This document shows positions 38,495-53,400 of a stretch of DNA of 64,000 nucleotides, piece by piece. Numbering within the stretch: position 1 is the first letter of the stretch; every line of letters begins with the position of its first letter. The position numbers and the translations under genes are program-made. The notes under the pieces were generated by a model. That model was not told where the DNA came from. It saw only the letters and a program-made list of their open reading frames with translations, and did no database searches. Source of the stretch: Nilaparvata lugens (Eukaryota; Arthropoda; Insecta; Hemiptera; Delphacidae); NCBI RefSeq assembly GCF_014356525.2, contig NC_052511.1, positions 27,611,097 through 27,675,096 on the forward strand, written 5' to 3'.

Positions 38495-41400
38495 GTAAGT
38501 AGGCCTACCTTATTTTTTCACAACATTTATATGGCACCTATTGTTTTTCAATGTTGGTGATGTGATCTCGTTGATGGTTACTTTCTTGTGTATATAAAGC
38601 TGAACTCCCACAAAACAGTGAAAAAATATCTCGTAACTCCTATGATTTCTAATTTGATTATTCATACTCGCACGGCCGGACTGAATGGGAATAGTCCAAG
38701 TATTTTTTAGAACACTTTATTCTGTTGTGAATTTTGTTATCGATTCTTTGTTTCATTATTTTCTATTTTTTTCATATTTGCTTCTGTGCTAATTTAATTT
38801 GGATCAAGTTAAGCGTATGATAAGATTATGTTATCTTTCTCCTACTTCCACTGGAGAACAAGAGTCATCTTATGTGGTCACATCTTATGTCAGTGGTTTT
38901 TCACTTACTGTCTGTCTATAATCTATTATTATTTAGAACTCATGAGAATTATATTTTCACTGTCACTGTAGTGTGGGAATTCAGATTTATTCTTTGATAG
39001 TTACAAATCTTTTATATTATTTAAAACTTTGAAAACCTTGTTCTTTAGTGTATTCTTACTAAGGCCTATATGTATAATGAATCATTGTAATGTAATAGTG
39101 TGTTATGGAAGCGATTCTTGGGAAAAATCCTGTTTGCTTCTATGTTCTTATAAATAAATAGGTTGTTGAAGCTTCGAGTATATATGAAAATTAGGAATGA
39201 ATATACTAATTTTTGGTTATTTCTACAGGTCTACTTGATAGGTTTTTCCTATAGAATCACTACTCTTCATTTTTATAGACACGAGCTCGTCATTGGCCTA
39301 TCACGTTATCAAGTTTCCAAAAAAAATACTAATTGTTTATCCACTACATTTTTTAATTCATGAAATGTGGTCACATAATTGACTGTAATCTCTTCTATGA
39401 TAAGTTGAAAATCACTTTTCAAGTACACTGTCCAGTGAGTGTATACCATAAAGCCTATATAATTGAATGGGTGAAAATATAATTTTTTCAAGAATTGCAT
39501 AGTTGAGCGTGGGTGTGCCAGGAGTTGGACCTGTAGATTGTTGTCTTGCCACAAGTGTCTTTTGTTTTTAAGATAGCCTAATGAAGAACTATAGGTATAT
39601 AGTTATGGATATTCTAGGAAGCTTTAGGTTTTTAATTAATTGATACTTTTATTTATGTGATTTTTATTCAATTGTGATTTTTATTCACATTGAATCACTT
39701 CCTCATGGCTTAGTTAAAAACCTATTCTCTTGAAAAATATTAAGATTTTACTTTGAAAACTACACGTGTAGAACTTGAATTGTACTGGAATAGGTAGGTA
39801 TATTAGAAGTTAGAATTAGAGTAATAGAAATTCCAGTTTGGTCAGTGAAAATTAGGGGTTCTAGACAATTTCTTGTTTTTTTATGAAAAAATTTTAAATA
39901 GATTATAAAATTCGAGTTTCGCAAAAAAAAATAGGAATCAGGATTGAGTACGGTAGGTAAAACATTTCATGAAGAGGCTATATAAATATTATTATTAATG
40001 TGCTGACAGGTCATAAAAGGCGAGCAAAGCGAGCCCAAATTAAACAAATACTGTAATGTATTTTTCCACTGAAGCTTTTCAAGTTCTCTCTGTAGAGAGA
40101 AGGAAGTAGTAATTCAGACTTAAATAGCAAATCTCCGATAAAAATCGCTCAATTATTTACGGTTACAATGAATGATCAAACTGAATACGGTACGGTAGGC
40201 CTACGGTACCGGGACACCACAGATTGACACTGAAAGGGACAATATGGCTGAGTGTGTACATGAATAGCATTTTATTATGTAAAAGGTGTTTTCCAATAAA
40301 AGTATACTATCTCTATTTTATTTCAATTATTAATCAGATCAATAACTTTTATTTTGATAAAACAATAATAGATCCAATTACATACAACAAATCAAAAACA
40401 AATGAATTATAATATTACAATTTCATTTAATCAATAAGAGTACCTATTGGATTAAATAGAAGTAGCCCTACTTGTTATTCATGCGGTAATGCTTCTCAAG
40501 TGGACACTTTAATTCAGTCTCCTGTATGTATATTATACAGTGATGTACATTTTATTATACTGTTTTGGAATGTACTGTAGGCTACCTTGTAATTTAAAAA
40601 AGGTATTTTTTGAAACATGAAAGTATATCAATTATTAAAAATAAGATTGAAAATGAAGTACTATAGGCCTACTGGAAATTAGCGTATACCTACATCAATA
40701 AATCATAAACTCAATACATCTCATCTTAATTTCCATCCATCATAATATAGCCTACTTTTTAACATCTACTTTATCAACCGTTTTAAAAAAAAGTAAATTA
40801 AAAATAGCTCTATTATAAGAGCAATCTAATAATCTTATTACAGTAGCCTACTGCTACGGATGATAGAGAAGGTCTAGGCCTATATTTAATATTAGCTTGA
40901 GCATCGTCGTCAATAAATTTTGAAAGAATGTCCAGTGAAACTGTTGAATAAACTTGAATACGGTACTGAATTAGTTGGTTTTACACAAAGTGATTGAAAC
41001 AACATATTGCCTCACCAATAATGCATAGCAAGTACCTAGTAAGCTTATAGCATCCTAAAAACTTGACCAAACATTGTAAAAGGAAAGATCCGTCCTTTCT
41101 CATAACTCGTCCTTCCCACTAAGGTGCCTAATAGATTATTTGTCTTTATGGACATTGAGATTATTTTACTGAACAAATATTTGATGAGATCTTATATACT
41201 GAAGATTATGTAATACGGTATGTTTAGCTAAAGATCCAATAAAGCTTATCACCACATAATACATTTAAAGTTCTAGACTTCAAGATTTCAGCACCCTCTA
41301 GTACCGTTTACGAATAAGTGTATTTTTTAATGAGTTGTAATAAAAGTAAACTTGAAAGATATTATAGTATAAAATAAATATTTATTAAAATTGAATCCAA

Positions 41401-44400
41401 GAAGTTCAATCATTGGAGGAGAGATGGAATAAATTCCAACCTGTGAAAATTAATTAAATAAAGGCCTTGATTTCCTCATATATATCCTATATAAGTTAAA
41501 TTTTGATTTTGAAGAAATAGTGAAACTGATGTATTAGGAATAAAACTACATTTTTTGCATTTCTCATAGGTATCAGAATATAGTTTAAAAAATTGAAATG
41601 TTTGTCATTCAAGAAATAATTTGGATATAAATATATAAATAATTTGTGTATTTGTATATCGGGATATAGTTCCAAAAGTCCAAAAATAATCATTCATTGC
41701 ATATAAATTAGGAGTTCCTTATATTAGACATCTGAATCCACTAAAATCTTCTAAACGACATACTAATTCAGCTACAGGCAACTGAACTTTACAATCACAA
41801 CATTGCGTGTGGAGTGTAAAGTGAGTGAACTTTACCCTGGTAATATTTTCTTTATAATCAAAAACAACTCAAAATCGCAACACGCGACGTTCATTTTCCA
41901 TAAATGACTATTTGTCCACACCGTGATCTAGTGAGATTCGCAGCATTTATTGAGAACGGGAACGCTAATGTTCTTGATTAGGAATGCTGCCTGTTTAAAA
42001 TGAATGTCTCTATAGACATCGACATGCAATAACTATTCAAACTCACACAATACTATCACTCCAACATTATTGCCGTTCTGTAATCTTATCTAAATTCGTA
42101 TTTTACTATATATCGACCTACGCCACTTTAGAAATTTGTTCCATCACAATACTGTATCGAATTTTCAAGATAACCATTTGACATAGTAATTATTTTTAGC
42201 GCTTTTATAATATGTCATAGATTTGGTTCTGCCTGTATTAGAATCTTGGAAAAACTTCTATGTGCTTTTAATCATTCTCATCTTTTCGTTACTAAATTTT
42301 TAGTTGTTATTGATTGGAAAATTCAATAATATAAAATACTTTTAACTTGGAAGCTCAGATCATAACTTGAGCAATATACAAATTTAAATCAAATCTTTTA
42401 TTGTGATAGAAATGCCATGTTCACCAAATGCATCTAGGAAAATCGAAGTACTTCCTGATGTAATGTGATATCATACATTTGTAATGAGATGATGTGATAT
42501 GCTTTACAAATCAAATTGAAAACTTCAGATTATATTATTACAACTGTTATTATACTAGGAAATACCATTGACAGACAAAAAGAAAACAAAACCAAATCTC
42601 TTGGAACATGATAGAAGAGTTACAAACAACAGAGAATACCATACAAAACATGAAAAACAATATTGCGCTTATTGATTTATATGAGGATGAATAAGAAAAA
42701 TAAATAATATTTTCAAAAGTCTCAATATTTAGTACTGTAAAGTAAGAATGAAGACTGGAATGCATTTTAGAGCTCATTCAGTACCGGTAGGTACTTTGCA
42801 TCTATATAATATAAGACATGCATGAGAATTTTAATAAAATTTCAGGATATACATATTAAAAGTTAACTTGATACTCATTACTTATTTACTTACTTTAATT
42901 GTTTGTCATAATTAAAAAACTGCATTAAGGGAGCAACGCTCCCGCAGTATATGACACGTCAAAGTGTAATCTAATATAATACTACCATCCTCCATCCTTT
43001 AAAACAACAGTCAATAGAGCACATCAAATTTCACATTAATCAAACATTAACCAACAAGGAAGTCTGCTAATCTGTATCTGAATATTTTCATTTCCATATA
43101 AAACGGGCCAGTCTCCAGCAGACTAAGTCTAGGAGGTGGGTAAACAAAACCTCTACATCTTGTATTATGGGTATGACTCATAATACTCATCATTATGACT
43201 TATAATGAGGCTCTCCTCATACATCCGTCTATTCTTGAAAACGAAGATTGCTAAATCTAATATATAAATAACAGGAGCCGTCATATATGTCATTTATAAA
43301 ATAGGCATATTATATATGTAAGATTCAAAACAGAAATAAACATTAATATTTATCTAATTTTTATTCAATTCAATTCAATTTATTTGCCATATAATACAAG
43401 ATTTATACAATTACAAATTCACATAATAATTGGGTACATCATACAGAAATTCAGAATATACTCTATTCTAGAAATAATAAAAATAAATTAGATATAACAT
43501 AACTGAAATCCCAGTTGTACTCATTTTACCGGCAGTAATTGCTAGCAGAGACACGTGTCTGATCGCTAGCAATGAGTTCAGTTCAAATTTAATTTGAAAT
43601 TAAACCTAAATTTTTTCTCACATGTGATAATTTCCTTAACCATTTGTTTCTACAATAAATTCCTTATTGTCTTTGATAATAGTGTTGAATCTATTAATAG
43701 GTACTTCATCTATTTTTATTCTGGACTTGTATTTGAGGTAGTAAGAATGTGAGAAGGCCAATGAACTCTCATAACAAAGTCACAAAGAAAATGACTAATT
43801 TTATGATTTGTACTATCATTATGCTTATGATATACATACATTCGATGACAATGTTTTGTGTTGTGTTTGGTGGTGCAGGTACCTGATAGCAGTTGAGCAG
43901 GACCATGTGTACCCACTGTTCCCTGCCATCAGTGACACAGGCGCTCTGCCCCCGAGAGCTGTGTCTTCTCGCTGCTCGTCAACATACTGGCGCTCCTATG
44001 TAATCACAATTCCTTACGTCTCACGGTAATTCCTCTCAAATAATGAATAATCCATCCCTAAAATCACTGTCATTACAGTCAAATTCCCAAACGTCGTTTT
44101 GAGGTGTACTGATACCACAACTATGTGTAGTGCCTTTCGATCTGATAAATTTGGAGTGTGATTCACATCAATTTGTATAAGGAATAGTCTTGAAAAACTG
44201 TGACCTTGAAATTGAGTCAGTTTCATGATGCAGTTTCAGTCAAAACAAAAGCCATAGTCTAATATTCTCATATGTGAAGGGAAAATGCAAAAACAATTAC
44301 TTAATTAGGGCAAAAAAGAAAAATAAGAGAAATTGTAGCCTATATTGTGTATCAATTAATTTAGGTTGAATTTATTCGATGCACAAAAAGCATTATTAAG

Positions 44401-47400
44401 GGAAATGTTTGGAACATAATTTTTTGAGCTCAATTTGGGATAGTTAGAAGATGAAAATATCTAACAAAGTTCCTATATTCTAGCCTCTGTGCTAAGTTGG
44501 TGAGGCTGGTTTGAAGGTAAAACTTTTGGTTTCTTTGAATTGAATCTTCATTTTTTTATGTATCTCCAAATATATGTGTCTTACCAACATGGCCATTACC
44601 ATCCTGTTTAAAATTTCATATAGATCTAACAGGTCAAATTCTACGATATTATTTATAGATATTTTCATACCGTATTTATAAATATTCTTCTATTCGAACT
44701 TGAAAAATTGAAATAAAGAATAGGTTGAAAAGAAGATGGTGCTAATAGAAAAAAATAGCTTTCAATTTATTTGGTTTTAGGTCCCTCTTACGTCCTTCTA
44801 ATACGTGTAACGTTACTTTCCCAGATATAAAAGATAAATTAATTAGGCTACTTTAAATAACAAATTTTCACTACACTGCCCTTATGAATTGAAATCATAA
44901 TAATATAGCCTAACTGTACTATAATATTTCTGATGAGGGATTCAATAATTCTTATAGAATCTTCCTCTAGTCCTCTCATTTCTAATGTTCCAGTTATACA
45001 TAATGCATATTTTATATATTTTTCATGAGAATTTGAGTTCATAAAATAATATTCTTTAGCTGAAGTAAATAATCATTTTCCTTAATTTATTGATAATTCA
45101 ATAGAAGCGAAAAAAGATGCAAGAATTATTTTATCAATAACAATAAAATTGTCATCAATTTGTTTATGGGGAAAATTTCTTATTCTAACAGACAATAAAA
45201 AATTAACAATTGGCAATGAACTCTAACGACTTTATTTTAATTATCAGATTTTATTTATCTTGGTTTTTAGCTTCAGTTCATAATCGAACTACGGTACTCG
45301 TATTTAATTGAGAAATGACATTATTGTGTCGCCGGAAACCAATTAATTTCATTTCTTGATCAATTTCGTATTATCAGAAAAGTCTCTCTCTCTTACATAC
45401 GTTCAGCGTAATTTTTGACCCCTATCGAACAAAAAATGACATTTGTCTAGAATAAAATGTTATCAACATTATGAGAACTTTTGGAGATTACAGTAGAAGT
45501 TATAGGCTACTGGTTTCAAATTTGTGAATTTCAAAAAGTTATTAGAGTTTAATTGTTTATTAAGCCTAGCTGGTCTTAGAATTGGTAGTTTACAGTTTGG
45601 TAGTATAGCCTCATAAATTTAAAAATCTTACAATTCTGAATATTTCAAAACATTCATATTATCTGAAGTCTACAATGATTTGAAGGTTGATTTCAGCATA
45701 TCGCAATAGTTAAATCATAGAGAAAACATTCGAAGATTCAATCTTGAGTGGGCCTAATGGTTTCTCTATATGGTTTAATATTGAAGAAAAATAAATAATA
45801 TTTTCAAAAGTCTCAATATTTAGTACTGTAAAGTAAGAATGAAGACTGGAATGCATTTTAGAGCTCATTCAGTACCGGTAGGTACTTTGCATCTATATAA
45901 TATAAGACATGCATGAGAATTTTAATAAAATTTTTATTTTATAAATATACATATTAAAAGTTAACTTGATACTCATTACTTATTTACTTACTTTAATTGT
46001 TTGTCATAATTAAAAAACTGCATTAAGGGAGCAACGCTCCCGCAGTATATGACACGTCAAAGTGTAATCTAATATAATACTACCATCCTCCATCCTTTAA
46101 AACAACAGTCAATAGAGCACATCAAATTTCACATTAATCAAACATTAACCAACAAGGAAGTCTGCTAATCTGTATCTGAATATTTTCATTTCCATATAAA
46201 ACGGGCCAGTCTCCAGCAGACTAAGTCTAGGAGGTGGGTAAACAAAACCTCTACATCTTGTATTATGGGTATGACTCATAATACTCATCATTATGACTTA
46301 TAATGAGGCTCTCCTCATACATCCGTCTATTCTTGAAAACGAAGATTGCTAAATCTAATATATAAATAACAGGAGCCGTCATATATGTCATTTATAAAAT
46401 AGGCATATTATATATGTAAGATTCAAAACAGAAATAAACATTAATATTTATCTAATTTTTATTCAATTCAATTCAATTTATTTGCCATATAATACAAGAT
46501 TTATACAATTACAAATTCACATAATAATTGGGTACATCATACAGAAATTCAGAATATACTCTATTCTAGAAATAATAAAAATAAATTAGATATAACATAA
46601 CTGAAATCCCAGTTGTACTCATTTTACCGGCAGTAATTGCTAGCAGAGACACGTGTCTGATCGCTAGCAATGAGTTCAGTTCAAATTTAATTTGAAATTA
46701 AACCTAAATTTTTTCTCACATGTGATAATTTCCTTAACCATTTGTTTCTACAATAAATTCCTTATTGTCTTTGATAATAGTGTTGAATCTATTAATAGGT
46801 ACTTCATCTATTTTTATTCTGGACTTGTATTTGAGGTAGTAAGAATGTGAGAAGGCCAATGAACTCTCATAACAAAGTCACAAAGAAAATGACTAATTTT
46901 ATGATTTGTACTATCATTATGCTTATGATATACATACATTCGATGACAATGTTTTGTGTTGTGTTTGGTGGTGCAGGTACCTGATAGCAGTTGAGCAGGA
47001 CCATGTGTACCCACTGTTCCCTGCCATCAGTGACACAGGCGCTCTGCCCCCCGAGAGCTGTGTCTTCTCGCTGCTCGTCAACATACTGGCGCTCCTATGT
47101 AATCACAATTCCTTACGTCTCACGGTAATTCCTCTCAAATAATGAATAATCCATCCCTAAAATCACTGTCATTACAGTCAAATTCCCAAACGTCGTTTTG
47201 AGGTGTACTGATACCACAACTATGTGTAGTGCCTTTCGATCTGATAAATTTGGAGTGTGATTCACATCAATTTGTATAAGGAAATAGTCTTGAAAAACTG
47301 TGACCTTGAAATTGAGTCAGTTTCATGATGCAGTTTCAGTCAAAACAAAAGCCATAGTCTAATATTCTCATATGTGAAGGGAAAATGCAAAAACAATTAC

Positions 47401-50400
47401 TTAATTAGGGCAAAAAAGAAAAATAAGAGAAATTGTAGCCTATATTGTGTATCAATTAATTTAGGTTGAATTTATTCGATGCACAAAAAAGCATTATTAA
47501 GGGAAATGTTTGGAACATAATTTTTTGAGCTCAATTTGGGATAGTTAGAAGATGAAAATATCTAACAAAGTTCCTATATTCTAGCCTCTGTGCTAAGTTG
47601 GTGAGGCTGGTTTGAAGGTAAAACTTTTGGTTTCTTTGAATTGAATCTTCATTTTTCTATGTATCTCCAAATATATGTGTCTTACCAACATGGCCATTAC
47701 CATCCTGTTTAAAATTTCATATAGATCTAACAGGTCAAATTCTACGATATTATTTATAGATATTTTCATACCGTATTTATAAATATTCTTCTATTCGAAC
47801 TTGAAAAATTGAAATAAAGAATAGGTTGAAAAGAAGATGGTGCTAATAGAAAAAAATAGCTTTCAATTTATTTGGTTTTAGGTCCCTCTTACGTCCTTCT
47901 AATACGTGTAACGTTACTTTCCCAGATATAAAAGATAAATTAATTAGGCTACTTTAAATAACAAATTTTCACTACACTGCCCTTATGAATTGAAATCATA
48001 ATAATATAGCCTAACTGTACTATAATATTTCTGATGAGGGATTCAATAATTCTTATAGAATCTTCCTCTAGTCCTCTCATTTCTAATGTTCCAGTTATAC
48101 ATAATGCATATTTTATATATTTTTCATGAGAATTTGAGTTCATAAAATAATATTCTTTAGCTGAAGTAAATAATCATTTTCCTTAATTTATTGTATATAA
48201 TTCAATAGAAACGAAAAAAGATGCAAGAATTATTTTATCAATAACAATAAAATTGTCATCAATTTGTTTATGGGGAAAATTTCTTATTCTAACAGACAAT
48301 AAAAAATTAACAATTGGCAATGAACTCTAACGACTTTATTTTAATTATCAGATTTTATTTATCTTGGTTTTTAGCTTCAGTTCATAATCGAACTACGGTA
48401 CTCGTATTTAATTGAGAAATGACATTATTGTGTCGCCGGAAACCAATTAATTTCATTTCTTGATCAATTTCGTATTATCAGAAAAGTCTCTCTCTCTTAC
48501 ATACGTTCAGCGTAATTTTTGACCCCTATCGAACAAAAAATGACATTTGTCTAGAATAAAATGTTATCAACATTATGAGAACTTTTGGAGATTACAGTAG
48601 AAGTTATAGGCTACTGGTTTCAAATTTGTGAATTTCAAAAAGTTATTAGAGTTTATTGTTTATTAAGCCTAGCTGGTCTTAGAATTGGTAGTTTACAGTT
48701 TGGTAGTATAGCCTCATAAATTTAAAAATCTTACAATTCTGAATATTTCAAAACATTCATATTATCTGAAGTCTACAATGATTTGAAGGTTGATTTCAGC
48801 ATATCGCAATAGTTAAATCATAGAGAAAACATTCGAAGATTCAATCTTGAGTGGGCCTAATGGTTTCTCTATATGGTTTAATATTGAAGAAAAATTATCT
48901 AAAAGTTTTAATAATGAATTACGAAAAAATTACTATGAATTTTTCAGTCAAGGCTGAGTTTCACCAGTAGGCTTACCTTAAACTTCAGATCTCTGCTGTA
49001 TTTTCTTATTATTATTGTTGATTGTATTGCATTAAGAAGTGGAATTCGATAATAAAAAAGAAACAATTATTACTCTACCTCACTTTTAAATATTGATACA
49101 ATTATTGTACTTTGATTTCAAATTCGATTCTTCACTTTTAAATACGGTACTTGCGATATGTACCTTTCTGACAATGGACAATGCAGCCAACATTATATTG
49201 TTGAGGCTATGGAGATATCATCTTATTCTATTGTTTGATATAAAAAAAAACAATAATAAATATTAAATTATGAAACAGTAATTTATAAAATATATTATAG
49301 ACATAATACCGCGATTCACGATACATAATTATATAGATTATTACAGTCGTTATGAGATTATCTCTCTATGATTTTTGTGAGATCGGACACGATCAGCTGT
49401 TATTCAAGGTCATTTTACAGCCCTAGGGCCGTAAAGTTTTACCGGCCTGGTCGGAAAACAATCACTTTCGGCCTCCATATGACGCACGTAAACCAGCTCA
49501 TTACATCCAAGTGTGGCAAAAAAATTTTACCGGCCTGGTCAGAAAACAATCACTTTCGGCCTCCATATGACGCACGAAAACCAGCTCATTACATCGAAGT
49601 GGGGCGAAAATATTATTTCAACTACTCATGGAAGAAAAGGGAAATCCCAAACTGAAGTAGCAGTAAAAACAATTCGCTTATTCAAAGACATTATTTAAAA
49701 CAGCAGAAATCTTTACAAATGATATCAGTTATTGACAAACCTTTTGAGATTTGTAGTCTGTGTTTTTTCAGAGAGTTGGTACTTTAAATAGCGATAATAC
49801 TGAAAAACAAGGAAGTATTAATCAACTTGGCAAAGTCAAGCTGTCTTATCTAAGTTGTATTTTATGTAACGATCCTATTGAATCTGAGAACAGGGTCATT
49901 GAAAACTACGGTCCTATTCTTAAACTCTTTGATAATAGAAGAAATTTTAAGAAAATTTCATGATTGATTAAGTTTGCTGAAAATTCAAATAATATGTTAA
50001 TTTACGTACCGTGTACCCTAGTAGATTTTCATTTTTTGGCATGCATTAACGATCCAAAATTCTCGAAGATCCTCAGGAAAAATTATTATTTTATTCGGAA
50101 CTAAGTACCTATCTATTATTTCGTTTAACTTATGGCACTTACAGACTTTTTAAGTTATTTATAAAAAAGCATTATAGTACGGTACCCTTTTTTGAAAATA
50201 ATATAACTTATAACACAAATTAAAACTTCCTATTAGTTTCGATGTTCCACATCATCTTCAGGTTTTAATAATAAATTTAAAATTAAAATTAACATAGAAA
50301 CTAGTAGTTTCAATTTGTGTTTTTTATTTACCGTACCATTTTATATTAATTTCAAAAAAGGGTACTATAATCCAATTTTATAAATAAAAATAAGTCGCCC

Positions 50401-53400
50401 TGAATACATACATTTTTTAAAATTAGTATACACTCTGCTCTGGAATATTGGACTAAAGTTAATTGTAATGGTTTTATGAGTTGATTAGGTAGGAATAATA
50501 ATATAGTCAATATCTGAACTCGAACGAAAATTTGTATAATGTTTTTAGTTGTTAACAATAGTTTTTCATATTTATATAGAGAGAGGATTAAGCATGTTAG
50601 TTTAAAAAGCTAAATCTTCAAAATCAGGTAGACTGAGGTATCCTTATATCTTTCTCTTTCCCTCTATGTTCTTGGGCCTGAAACAGATAGAAAGAAATGT
50701 TGAATACCTTCAATTATTTTTCATTATTACAATATGACATGTATAAGACTTCTCTTAACTCATCTATTTCCGAATAAAATGATCATGTAAGAAAAGTTAT
50801 AAAACTAGTAAATATGTTTATTTATATGTAAACTTGGCGATACTGTAATGCAATAAATCTAATTGAGTCAAACAAATCTCTGATATTGACGATATTTTTG
50901 ATAGTTTAATTCTTCCATCAATTTATCCATTCTTTTATTCTCTCTTAATATTTATATAATATGTTCAAAATTTATAAATTTATATTGATATAGGAAAAAA
51001 GTTATTTAGTACAATAATCTGGAACAACTGGAAGTCAACTGCATAATATAGAACCTAGTCAATTCTACAAATGTATCAAAAAATATCTTTATCAGAAGTT
51101 AAGGTACCGTATATTATTTTATTGTGTATGATTAAATTATGTCTTCCAGTTCGTATGAAAGTTCAACCTTTTTCCATGGTGAATTATATTGCAGGCTTCA
51201 GCTCTACAAATCAGCAGCTACAAATTGTTACGGTTTCCAAATCTATCTTCTGCAATTTCCCATAAAAATTTCAGATACTCTCATGAAATTAAAAATGAAT
51301 GAAGATTTATTTTCTACAAGGTTATGATTTTGGAAGTCTCTTTCAAAACTAATCTATAATTATTTTTATTGGCACTGAAAACAATATTGTTGGGGTACTA
51401 ATATTATTGTTTGTTGTTTCCAGTGACATTTGCAGTATGGCTGAGAGGCAAACAGTTGAGACATGCGCCAGTTAACATTGGTCCCAGCAAGTTGGTGAAT
51501 ACTGGTTCGAGCTTTCTGGGTTACCTGGCATGCTTCGGCTTGTACCTAGTGGCCAATTGCCAGGAGACAAACACTCTAGTTTTCCATTTTGTTGGGGCCC
51601 TGACGGCATTCTGGTCGTCATTCTTCTATTGTCTTACCCAGGTTTGTAAATCCACTTGTATTATTATACTGTAGTGGAAAAATGCTGTTTCCACTATGAA
51701 AATCATACCATACAAATGAGCTCTCTATCATGCATTTACCACCACATGGTAAAATCTCAAACAATCATTATATGAAGCCTCCATAGCCTCCATAACCGTA
51801 GCCTTAACTTTACAATTTTTTCATACAAATTTGATGTTCCTGTGATAGGCCACATGATTTTTTAAAAGATTATGTGCTATGGACTCCAGTTATGGTGAAT
51901 AAGACAGGTCAGGATAATAAATAAGTAATCTGCCCACACACGAAACTTACAAACTTATCTTACGATGCGGCATACTACGCTAATGGTATAATGAGTACCG
52001 GTACGGTAGGCTCATTATCGAGGCTAATTATCGCTGTATTATTTTTTGAAGAATTCTAAAACTACTAAGAATAGAAAATGGAGGTGCTTCAATTGTCCTC
52101 ATTTTTGACCTCTTATGTGAGTCCAAGACACAAGTGAGCACTTTGTAATTTCTCTGAAAAAAAATTAAATAATTGAATGTTGATCAAGGAATTTTCGTAA
52201 TTAAAACATCAATGTTGAGAAAAGTTATATGAATGAGGCTCTTCAGTCCTGAACCATTCCGGTACAATATATATAGGCCTATATGAATTCATTATTAATA
52301 AGTAATCATTGGTGGAGACCTAATATCCATGGTAGATTCAAGTTTCCGTATAGGTATCCCAAAAGTGTTCTCCATTGAGATGTAAGTATACGGTACAGGT
52401 GATACTTACGGTACAGTGTATTACTTTCTTGTCTAGGGCTGCTTGTAGTCACATAACAATTAAAAATCATAGAACCCTTTTTCACAAAAATATTTTTTGA
52501 AAAGGGTAGCCTACTTGATGATTTTCAATTTTTATGTGAACTTTTTATACGGTACTTTTATTCTTGAAAATATATCAAGTAAATGGAGGAAGGTCGAATC
52601 GATAAAATAAATAATGTTTTCGTCGATTTTATCTATATGTAGCACCAAAAATTTTCAATACAATTCCCACTGTAGCAAAGAAGCAAACCTTCTGTCCAAA
52701 ATTCAAAAATGAAATTAAAATAGCTTTCAACAATAGATGAGATAGAGAACCTGTTAAAAAAATCAGTTTAATCCACAATTTAAACTGGCAACTTGCAACT
52801 ATTGAGGCATTCAATAAAACATGTTTACTGTACATTTAATTATATCAACTTGGAAATCATAAACATTACAATCATAATTTTAAAGTAAAAACGTAGAAGG
52901 TATGGAACGAACTCTTTTCTTTTAGGTTACGTTTTTGTCATTAGCTCATATCATCCATTATCTCATATTTGCATTCACTCATCTCTCCATTATTTCATCA
53001 TCCATCTCTTCATTATTTTTGTATTCATCTCTCATTAAACATATCATTAAGTACTTCCATCATATTACATTTTTTCTCACTATAATTTCATTTCCAGAGT
53101 TTATTTTAATATATTGCTCTTAGTTTTCTTGAACTTTTGAATCCAAATTCAGTTTTAGATATTTGTTTCTCTTTTTAATTAATCTCAACCCTACCCTAAG
53201 CTCTGTTGCTAGCATAGTCTTTATTTTTACTCATCATACGTATTTTGTTTAAAACAAAAATAATTTAAGATATTGCTCTTTGATAGCATCTCCCACATAG
53301 AAATTTTCGGGAGTGTCTTTCTCAGTAAATTTAGAGATTATATTTAGAATATAATTATTGTAAGTACATGATTGTACTAATTTAAAAGAAGCTATATTTT

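Noticed and set aside
42915..42940. GGGAGCAACGCTCCC hairpin as a terminator
   Set aside because: No transcription unit ends there; an intron in an animal genome, copied by duplication 3.
44000..44025. Longer version of DRAM-like exon 2 ending at CTCACG|GTAATT
   Set aside because: It would bring exon 3 in with a stop codon; the donor 26 bases earlier restores a gapless family alignment.
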